NCBI GenBank assembly: GCA_017439615.1
Contig: JAFSIU010000150.1
Coordinates: forward strand, 1 to 7,096
Length of the DNA stretch: 7,096 nt
Source: Bacillota bacterium
Lineage (GTDB): Bacteria; Bacillota; Dehalobacteriia; UBA4068
Reading direction: 5' to 3'
This document shows, one piece after another, positions 1 through 5,171 of this stretch (position 1 is the stretch's first letter; every line of letters begins with the position of its first letter). A program made the position numbers and the translations under genes. The notes beneath the pieces are model-generated. The model was not told the origin of the DNA. It ran no database searches and saw only the letters and a list, made by a program, of their open reading frames with translations.

Positions 1-970
1 CGGTCGTATCGGTCGTCTGGTTTTCAGAGCTGCCGCCAATTATCCCGAATTGGAGATCGTAGCAGTCAATGATCTTTCCAATCCTGCCACAATGGCACAT
101 TTGCTGAAGTATGATTCCACCCATGGCACTTGGGATAAAGAAGTCGAAGCAGGTGAGGATTATTTCATTGCCAATGGCAAAAAAATCCAGATTTATGCAG
201 AAAAGGATCCTGCAGATCTTCCCTGGGCCGAATTGGGTGTTGAACTTGTCATTGAAGCCTCCGGTAAATTCAATGACGGTACCAAAGCCTGCGCACATCT
301 GCAGGCAGGTGCAAAGAAGGTCGTTTTGACTGCCCCCGGCAAAAATGAAGACATCACAATTGTCTATGGTGTAAACGAAGGCTCTTATGATGCATCCCAG
401 CATCATATCATCTCCAATGCTTCCTGCACCACCAATGGTCTGGCACCCGTTGCCAAGGTTCTTGATGCGGCATTCGGTATCAAGAGCGGTCTTATGACAA
501 CAATCCATGCTGTTACCAATGATCAGGTCATTCTTGATAAAACTCATAAGGATATGCGCCGTGCCCGTGCAGCCTATGGCTCCATGATACCCACCACCAC
601 AGGTGCAGCCAAAGCTGTAGCACTTGTTCTTCCGCAGCTGAAGGGCAAACTCAATGGCTTTGCAATGCGCGTTCCTACTGCCAATGGTTCCGCTATCGAC
701 TTGACCTTGACCTTCGAAAAGGAAGGTGTTACCACTGCTGATGTCAATGCTGCTTTGAAGGCAGCTGCAGAAGGTGAGCTGAAGGGTATACTCGGATATA
801 CCGAATTACCCTTGGTTTCCTGCGATTATAACGGTATGGAGCTTTCTTCCATGGTTGACGGTCTTTCTACTATTATGGTTGGCGATATGTGCAAGGTTCT
901 TTGCTGGTATGACAATGAATGGGGTTATTCCAAGCGTGTCTGCGATCTTGCAGCATATGTAGTAAAATAG
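1..970 (+). CDS. gap: Glyceraldehyde-3-phosphate dehydrogenase, phosphorylating (5' partial)
   Basis: This cytosolic enzyme reversibly converts glyceraldehyde 3-phosphate, phosphate and NAD(P)+ to 1,3-bisphosphoglycerate. The first complete codon is at base 2 and the frame reads GRIGRLVFRAA, the end of the N-terminal dinucleotide-binding motif, so roughly ten residues are missing upstream; 322 residues are visible against about 335 for the family. Visible landmarks are VAVNDL (Asp that contacts the NAD ribose), SNASCTT with the catalytic Cys codon at 425-427, TIHAVTND with the catalytic His codon at 506-508, the RRARAA and SMIPTTTGAAKAV phosphate-binding segments, RVPTANGSAIDL, and the C-terminal WYDNEWGYSKRV. 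Two features are odd: the second Cys of the usual CTTNC is Gly, and the usual Leu-Pro pair 38-39 residues after the catalytic Cys is Lys-Thr. It is followed by a hairpin and then pgk, which catalyses the next step. The TTG at 50 is internal, not the start. Family assignment is certain; coenzyme preference is not. Confidence 0.97.
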   Translation, partial: GRIGRLVFRAAANYPELEIVAVNDLSNPATMAHLLKYDSTHGTWDKEVEAGEDYFIANGKKIQIYAEKDPADLPWAELGVELVIEASGKFNDGTKACAHLQAGAKKVVLTAPGKNEDITIVYGVNEGSYDASQHHIISNASCTTNGLAPVAKVLDAAFGIKSGLMTTIHAVTNDQVILDKTHKDMRRARAAYGSMIPTTTGAAKAVALVLPQLKGKLNGFAMRVPTANGSAIDLTLTFEKEGVTTADVNAALKAAAEGELKGILGYTELPLVSCDYNGMELSSMVDGLSTIMVGDMCKVLCWYDNEWGYSKRVCDLAAYVVK

Positions 971-980
971 TTTGTCTATG

Positions 981-1003
981 GCGCATACCAGCACGGTATG
1001 CGC
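981..1003 (+). promoter_or_regulatory. Intergenic hairpin between gap and pgk
   Basis: A perfect 9-bp inverted repeat (GCGCATACC, loop AGCAC, GGTATGCGC) starts 10 nt after the gap stop codon. It can be extended outward by two wobble pairs and one A-T pair. Only a short, interrupted T run follows (TGTTTGAAC), so it looks weak as an intrinsic terminator. An attenuator, or a 3' stabilising or processing structure giving different gap and pgk mRNA levels, are alternative readings by inference. Confidence 0.6.
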
Positions 1004-1056
1004 TGTTTGAACATAAGCCCCTCAGCGCGGCTATCAAAAATTCGGAGGGATGAAAA

Positions 1057-2241
1057 ATGTATTATGATAATAAGCTGACAATCCGTGATATCGATGTTGC
1101 AGGCAAGAAGGTTCTTGTCCGTGTCGATTTCAATGTTCCGCTCGATGCCGAAGGCAATGTTACCGATGCAACCCGCATCAAAGCAGCACGCCCCACCATT
1201 GAGTATTTGTCCAATAATGGTGCAAAGGTCATTCTGTGCTCTCATCTTGGCAGACCGAAGGGTACCCGCAATCCCAAGTATTCACTCGCTCCCGTAGCTT
1301 TGAAGGCTCGCGAGGTTTTGGGCAGACCTGTGATTTTTTCTCCCAATGTTTTGGGCGAGACTGTCGAAAATCTGATTGCTGCTATGCCTGAAGGTGGAGT
1401 AATGCTTCTGGAGAATGTCCGCTTCTATGCCGAGGAAGAAAAAAATGATCCTGAATTTGCCAAACAGCTGGCAGCCTTGGCTGATATTTATGTCAATGAC
1501 GCTTTCGGTACTGCTCACCGTGCTCATGCTTCAACCGAGGGTGTTGCACGCTTCCTGCCCGGTGTTTGCGGCTTCCTGATGGAAAAAGAAGTCCGCAGCC
1601 TTGGTGATGCACTTTCCCGTCCCGCACGTCCTTTTGTTGCTATCATCGGCGGCGCCAAAGTCTCTGACAAAATTCAAGTTGTCGAGAACCTGATGGATAA
1701 GGTCGACAAGCTTCTCATCGGCGGCGGTATGGCAAATACTTTCCTTGCCGCACAGGGCTATAATATGCAGGCTTCTCTTGTCGAAGAAGGCCGAATCGAA
1801 TGGGCAAAGGAATTTATGGCTCAATATGAAGACAAACTCGTTCTTCCTATTGATGTTGTGGCAGCTGACAGCTTTTCTGATATGGCTTCCACTATGATGT
1901 GCAGCCCTGAGGATATCAAGGAAGGCTGGCAGGCTCTTGATATCGGCACCAAGACAATCGCTATGTTCAGCGACCATATCAAGCGTGCCGGAACTGTTTT
2001 CTGGAACGGACCTTTGGGCGTATTTGAGCTTGAGAACTTTATGCGCGGAACAATGCGCATTGCACAGGCTGTTGCTGATTGCTCCGGTTTCACCATTGTT
2101 GGCGGCGGCGATTCCGTGGCAGCTATTGCAAAAGCCGGTGTAGAGGATAAGATCAATCATGTTTCTACGGGCGGCGGTGCTTCTTTGGAATTTCTTGGCG
2201 GAGAAATCCTGCCCGGCATTGATGCATTGGCAGCTAAATAG
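1057..2241 (+). CDS. pgk: Phosphoglycerate kinase
   Basis: This cytosolic enzyme reversibly transfers the acyl phosphate of 1,3-bisphosphoglycerate to ADP, giving ATP and 3-phosphoglycerate. The product is 394 residues, the normal bacterial length. The N-terminal substrate domain shows RVDFNVPLD (22-30), SHLGRPKG (62-69), LLENVRFYAEEE (117-128) and NDAFGTAHRAHAST (147-160). The C-terminal nucleotide domain shows GGAKVSDK (198-205), GGGMANTF (222-229), WNGPLGVFE (316-324), GGGDSVAA (349-356) and STGGGASLE (370-378). All expected catalytic segments are present with no frameshift. The ATG is chosen because GGAGGG lies 7 nt upstream and the next Met is far into the fold. It lies 86 bp after gap, most likely co-transcribed with it since no convincing promoter is seen in the spacer, and a strong terminator follows 8 nt after its stop. 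Confidence 0.98.
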   Translation: MYYDNKLTIRDIDVAGKKVLVRVDFNVPLDAEGNVTDATRIKAARPTIEYLSNNGAKVILCSHLGRPKGTRNPKYSLAPVALKAREVLGRPVIFSPNVLGETVENLIAAMPEGGVMLLENVRFYAEEEKNDPEFAKQLAALADIYVNDAFGTAHRAHASTEGVARFLPGVCGFLMEKEVRSLGDALSRPARPFVAIIGGAKVSDKIQVVENLMDKVDKLLIGGGMANTFLAAQGYNMQASLVEEGRIEWAKEFMAQYEDKLVLPIDVVAADSFSDMASTMMCSPEDIKEGWQALDIGTKTIAMFSDHIKRAGTVFWNGPLGVFELENFMRGTMRIAQAVADCSGFTIVGGGDSVAAIAKAGVEDKINHVSTGGGASLEFLGGEILPGIDALAAK

Positions 2242-2249
2242 TTTGACTG

Positions 2250-2290
2250 AAAAGGGCGATTGAAGATGTGCTTCAATCGCCCTTTTGTAT
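2250..2290 (+). terminator. Rho-independent terminator after pgk
   Basis: A perfect 16-bp stem (left arm 2250-2265, 5-nt loop ATGTG, right arm 2271-2286) contains the GC-rich core GGGCGATTG and ends in TTTTGTAT. Because the left arm begins with AAAA, the structure could also terminate transcription from the opposite strand. It begins 8 nt after the pgk stop codon and separates the gap-pgk unit from tpiA-gpmI. Confidence 0.9.
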
Positions 2291-2312
2291 ATCATTTTAA
2301 GCAATAAAGCAT

Positions 2313-2349
2313 TTGCATTTTTGCGAAAATATGGTATATTAACTATATA
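2313..2349 (+). promoter_or_regulatory. Promoter region for tpiA-gpmI (two overlapping candidates)
   Basis: Candidate A has TTGCAT (2313-2318), a 16-nt spacer and TATATT (2335-2340), with TG one base before the hexamer making it a TG-extended -10. Candidate B has TTGCGA (2321-2326), a 17-nt spacer and TATATA (2344-2349). Both resemble sigma-A-type promoters and would give a 5' leader of about 50-65 nt before the TTG start. The position just after a strong terminator supports a real promoter, but the sequence cannot show which is used. Confidence 0.65.
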
Positions 2350-2396
2350 TTTTCTCTTTGTCAGAGAGTATAAATACAAAAAGCTTTTGGGCTTAC

Positions 2397-2403
2397 AGGA
2401 GGA
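2397..2403 (+). promoter_or_regulatory. Shine-Dalgarno site that fixes the TTG start of tpiA
   Basis: AGGAGGA lies 6 nt before TTG at 2410. The first in-frame ATG falls after the conserved AANWK motif and has no such site, so the TTG is the start. Confidence 0.85.
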
Positions 2404-2409
2404 AACATT

Positions 2410-3168
2410 TTGAGAAAAAAGGTTTTTGCTGCTAATTGGAAAATGAATATGACTGCTTCTGAAACCAAGTCATATTTCAGACGTTTTCTTAATGAAACTG
2501 AGGACATTCCCGCTTCTGCTTGCGATGTGATCATTTGCCCGCCTGCCATTCTGATACCTCAGGCTATTACACAGGCTGATGACAGCTTCGTTGCTATCGG
2601 CGCACAGAATATCCATTGGGAAGAAGAAGGTGCCTACACAGGCGAGATATCTGCAAGAATGGTAAGGGACAGCGGTGCGGAATATTGCATCTGTGGTCAT
2701 TCCGAACGCCGTCAGATTTTTGAAGAAAGCAGTGAAATGGTAACTCACAAGGCTATTCAGGCTTTGGAGAACAAGCTGACTCCCATTTTATGCGTTGGTG
2801 AGACTCTTTTTCAGCGTGATAATGAAGAAACTCTGGAGGTCATCTCCGAGCAATTGCTGGCAAGTCTTGCCGGTATAGACGAAACAGAGGATATCATACT
2901 TGCTTATGAACCTGTCTGGGCAATCGGCACAGGTGTTTCTGCCGAGCCTCGTGATGCACAGGAAGCAATTGCCTATATGCGCAAAATCGTTCGTGAACAA
3001 TGGGGCGATCTTGCTGATGAGATTCGCATACTTTATGGCGGTTCCATCAAGCCCTCCAATGTCGAAGCATTTATGGCATGCCCCGATATTGACGGTGTGC
3101 TGGTCGGCGGCGCATCTTTGGATGCAAGAGATTTTGCTGAGATAATTCAATCAGGATTGAAGGCATAG
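2410..3168 (+). CDS. tpiA: Triosephosphate isomerase
   Basis: This cytosolic enzyme interconverts dihydroxyacetone phosphate and glyceraldehyde 3-phosphate, supplying the substrate of GAPDH. The product is 252 residues, the normal size for a single TIM barrel. Active-site elements are all present: Asn9 and Lys11 in AANWKMN, His97 in CGHSERR, the catalytic base Glu167 in AYEPVWAIGTG (which also covers flexible loop 6), and the phosphate-binding GGS at 210-212 within LYGGSIKPSN. The start is TTG, supported by a near-perfect Shine-Dalgarno site and because the conserved N-terminal strand begins directly after it. It is the first gene of a unit with its own promoter region and is followed after only 4 nt by gpmI, so the two are surely co-transcribed and may be translationally coupled. 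Confidence 0.98.
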   Translation: MRKKVFAANWKMNMTASETKSYFRRFLNETEDIPASACDVIICPPAILIPQAITQADDSFVAIGAQNIHWEEEGAYTGEISARMVRDSGAEYCICGHSERRQIFEESSEMVTHKAIQALENKLTPILCVGETLFQRDNEETLEVISEQLLASLAGIDETEDIILAYEPVWAIGTGVSAEPRDAQEAIAYMRKIVREQWGDLADEIRILYGGSIKPSNVEAFMACPDIDGVLVGGASLDARDFAEIIQSGLKA

Positions 3169-3172
3169 TGAA

Positions 3173-4756
3173 ATGAATAAATTGAAAAGACCTTTATTAT
3201 TGATGATTCTTGATGGTTGGGGCTTGAAGCAGGGAGGAGTAGCTTCTGATGCTTTCACCTTTGCCAAAACTCCCAATTTCGACCGTCTGTGGCAGGAATA
3301 TCCGCATACAGAGCTCAGAAGCTCCGGTATGGCTGTGGGACTTCCAGAAGGTCAGATGGGCAATAGCGAGGTCGGACATATGAATATAGGCGCAGGTCGT
3401 GTTATTTATCAGGATCTGAGCCTTATTTCTCGTTCTATTGATGATGGCAGCTTTTTTGATAATCCCCAGTTCAAATGGGTTATGGACAAGGTAAGAAGCA
3501 AAGGCGGTGCTCTGCATCTGATGGGTCTTTTGTCCAATGGCGGCATACATAGCGTGGACGAGCACCTTTTTGCACTTTTGAAAATGGCAGCCCAAGAGGG
3601 TGTGGAAAATGTCTTTGTGCATTGCTTTACCGATGGCAGAGACACTGATCCCAAGAGCGGTTATGGCTTTATAAAATCTCTGCAGGAAAAATTTGCTGAA
3701 ACCGGTGTAGGCAAAATTGCCACTGTCAGCGGTCGTTTTTATGCTATGGACAGAGACAAGCGTTGGGATAGAGTGGAGAGGGCATATCGTGCTATGACAG
3801 AGGGTATCGGTGAATATAATACTGATCCCTTGGCAATGATGGCAGCAAGCTATGAAAAAGGTATTACCGATGAATTCATTGAACCTTGCGTGATAGATAA
3901 AGATGGCCTCGTCAGTGAAAATGACGGAATAATCTTTTTTAATTATCGTTCCGATCGTGCCCGCGAAATTTCCCATGCCTTTTGTGATAAGGAATTCGCA
4001 GGCTTTGAAAGAAAAAAATATTTCCCATCTTTGCCTTATGTCTGCATGACTCTTTATGATGATACACTTGATGCTGCGGTTGCCTTTGCGCCGCGTTTCC
4101 CCGCTAATCCTCTGGGCACAGTGCTTTCCATCAATGGCTTGAGACAGCTTCGTATTGCCGAAACAGAAAAATATGCACATGTAACGTTTTTCTTCAACGG
4201 TGGTGTAGAGAAGACCGAAGAAGGAGAAGAACGTGTGCTGATCCCTTCTCCCAAAGTTCAGACCTATGATATGCAGCCGGAAATGAGTGCGCTTTTGGTA
4301 ACGGATGCAGTTTGTGAGCGTATCAGAGAAGAAAAATATGATGTGATAATCCTGAATTATGCCAATCCCGATATGCTCGGTCATACAGGCAATATGGAAG
4401 CAACTGTGCAGGCACTTGAAACTGTTGATGCTTGTCTTGGCAGAGTGGAGAAGGAGCTGAAAGCCCAAAACGGTATTCTTGTCATCACTGCAGACCACGG
4501 CAATGTGGAATGTATGCGTGATACGGAAGGTAATCCCGTAACCTCGCACACCTGCGGCAATGTTCCGTTTATTCTTGTTGATGATGAGAACAGGGATGCT
4601 GTTTTGCGTAATGATGGTGCATTGGAGAATATCTCTCCCACTGTACTTCATTTGCTTAAGCTTCGCAAACCGGGACAAATGACAGGCACAAGCCTCATTG
4701 AGAACAAACCTCATGTTTATGAACAATTTACTATTGATTTTAGTGCAGAAGAGTAA
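3173..4756 (+). CDS. gpmI: 2,3-bisphosphoglycerate-independent phosphoglycerate mutase
   Basis: This metal-dependent cytosolic enzyme interconverts 3-phosphoglycerate and 2-phosphoglycerate through a phosphoserine intermediate. It belongs to the alkaline phosphatase superfamily, unrelated to cofactor-dependent GpmA. The 527-residue product is slightly longer than the usual 510-515. Visible motifs are LDGWG with metal ligand Asp14, GNSEVGHMNIGAGR with nucleophile Ser65, the transferase-domain segments FTDGRDTDP (152-160), SGRFYAMDRDKRWDR (186-200) and NYRSDRAREI, the linker-proximal RIAETEKYAHVTFFFNGG (327-344), NPDMLGHTG (Asp400, His404), TADHGN (Asp441, His442) and TSHT (His459). These ligands suit a two-metal, usually manganese, centre. 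The ATG lies 4 nt after tpiA and has only a weak GAAGG site inside the end of tpiA, suggesting translational coupling. No terminator follows, so some transcripts may continue into secG. The extra length is partly a C-terminal tail after residue 508. Confidence 0.98.
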   Translation: MNKLKRPLLLMILDGWGLKQGGVASDAFTFAKTPNFDRLWQEYPHTELRSSGMAVGLPEGQMGNSEVGHMNIGAGRVIYQDLSLISRSIDDGSFFDNPQFKWVMDKVRSKGGALHLMGLLSNGGIHSVDEHLFALLKMAAQEGVENVFVHCFTDGRDTDPKSGYGFIKSLQEKFAETGVGKIATVSGRFYAMDRDKRWDRVERAYRAMTEGIGEYNTDPLAMMAASYEKGITDEFIEPCVIDKDGLVSENDGIIFFNYRSDRAREISHAFCDKEFAGFERKKYFPSLPYVCMTLYDDTLDAAVAFAPRFPANPLGTVLSINGLRQLRIAETEKYAHVTFFFNGGVEKTEEGEERVLIPSPKVQTYDMQPEMSALLVTDAVCERIREEKYDVIILNYANPDMLGHTGNMEATVQALETVDACLGRVEKELKAQNGILVITADHGNVECMRDTEGNPVTSHTCGNVPFILVDDENRDAVLRNDGALENISPTVLHLLKLRKPGQMTGTSLIENKPHVYEQFTIDFSAEE

Positions 4757-4764
4757 AAATTATA

Positions 4765-4793
4765 TTGTTTTCTGAATTAGTTTATGTTAAAAT
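4765..4793 (+). promoter_or_regulatory. Promoter for secG
   Basis: TTGTTT (4765-4770), a 17-nt spacer and TAAAAT (4788-4793) form a good sigma-A-type promoter, with TG one base before the -10 (TG-extended). It starts 9 nt after the gpmI stop and would give a leader of about 35 nt before the secG ATG at 4835. Spacing and both hexamers fit well. Confidence 0.75.
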
Positions 4794-4834
4794 ATTATAG
4801 CTGTTTGGCAATATTCCTATTTGGAGGTGAAAAA

Positions 4835-5059
4835 ATGACAACAGTTGTTCTGATTCTGCAAATCCTTGTTTCCATTGCCATCATCGCAGTAGTTCTGCTG
4901 CAATCCGGCAAGAGCGCAGGTCTTTCTGGTGCTATCGCTGGTGGTGCAGAAGCTATCTTTGGTAAAAAGAAGGGTATGGACGAGCTCTTGAGCAAAATCA
5001 CAATCTGGCTTGCAGCCGCTTTTATGATTTTGACATTGATCTTGGTCATTCTTCAATAG
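4835..5059 (+). CDS. secG: Preprotein translocase subunit SecG
   Basis: SecG is a small inner-membrane subunit of the SecYEG channel that assists SecA-driven protein export. The 74-residue product has the family layout: a first membrane helix (about residues 4-21), the conserved loop VLLQSGKSAGLSGAI followed by GGAEAIFGKKKG and a short amphipathic stretch MDELLSKIT, then a second membrane helix (about 53-73) ending at Gln74. The ATG at 4835 is chosen because GGAGGTG lies 5 nt upstream. An in-frame ATG at 4784 would add 17 residues but overlaps the promoter -10 region and has no ribosome site. In many Firmicutes secG follows eno in the glycolytic cluster; here it directly follows gpmI. It has its own promoter and its own terminator, so it can be expressed as a single-gene unit. 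Confidence 0.96.
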   Translation: MTTVVLILQILVSIAIIAVVLLQSGKSAGLSGAIAGGAEAIFGKKKGMDELLSKITIWLAAAFMILTLILVILQ

Positions 5060-5075
5060 TTTATACAGTCGAGTG

Positions 5076-5124
5076 AGAAAAGCAGGGATATAAGCCATTG
5101 CTTATATTTTAGCTTTTCTTTTCT
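5076..5124 (+). terminator. Intrinsic terminator after secG
   Basis: The outer arms AGAAAAGC (5076-5083) and GCTTTTCT (5112-5119) pair perfectly. The inner arms ATATAAGC (5088-5095) and GCTTATAT (5100-5107) also pair perfectly around a CATT loop. Between them, three G-U wobbles and one A-A mismatch make a nearly continuous stem of about 20 bp. A T-rich tail (TTTTCTTG) follows. The low GC content and the wobbles may allow partial read-through into hppA. Confidence 0.75.
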
Positions 5125-5132
5125 TGCGGCTT

Positions 5133-5138
5133 TATAAA
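5133..5138 (+). promoter_or_regulatory. Possible -10 element upstream of hppA (weak)
   Basis: TATAAA in the AT-rich stretch between the secG terminator and the hppA ribosome site is the best -10 match and would give a leader of about 27 nt. No good -35 hexamer lies 16-18 nt upstream, because that stretch is the right arm of the terminator. hppA may use this site or read-through from the secG promoter. Confidence 0.3.
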
Positions 5139-5171
5139 ATTTATTTTTATTATTATTAAGGAGTGAAAGAA

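Noticed and set aside
50..970. TTG at 50 as the start of gap
   Set aside because: The frame continues upstream to the window edge with the conserved GRIGR dinucleotide-binding motif, so the TTG is an internal Leu codon of a gene cut by the window.
2353..2367. TCTCT/AGAGA small inverted repeat in the tpiA leader
   Set aside because: Only five pairs with a 5-nt loop and no conserved riboswitch-like features; too weak to call.
1531..2379. 282-codon open frame on the - strand opposite the end of pgk
   Set aside because: It runs through the pgk terminator stem and shows no recognisable domain, so it is a codon-bias shadow of pgk.
3197..4726. 509-codon open frame on the - strand opposite gpmI
   Set aside because: Same cause: it is in register with gpmI, has a low-complexity Ile/His/Cys-rich composition, and no ribosome site or recognisable domain was seen.
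4791..4815. AATATT pair around the secG leader as a hairpin or operator
   Set aside because: The arms are six A-T pairs separated by 13 nt and would be unstable; such palindromes are expected by chance in AT-rich leader DNA.
4784..4834. Upstream in-frame ATG giving a 91-residue SecG
   Set aside because: It overlaps the -10 region, lacks a ribosome site, and adds residues not typical of SecG; ATG 4835 has GGAGGTG at ideal spacing.
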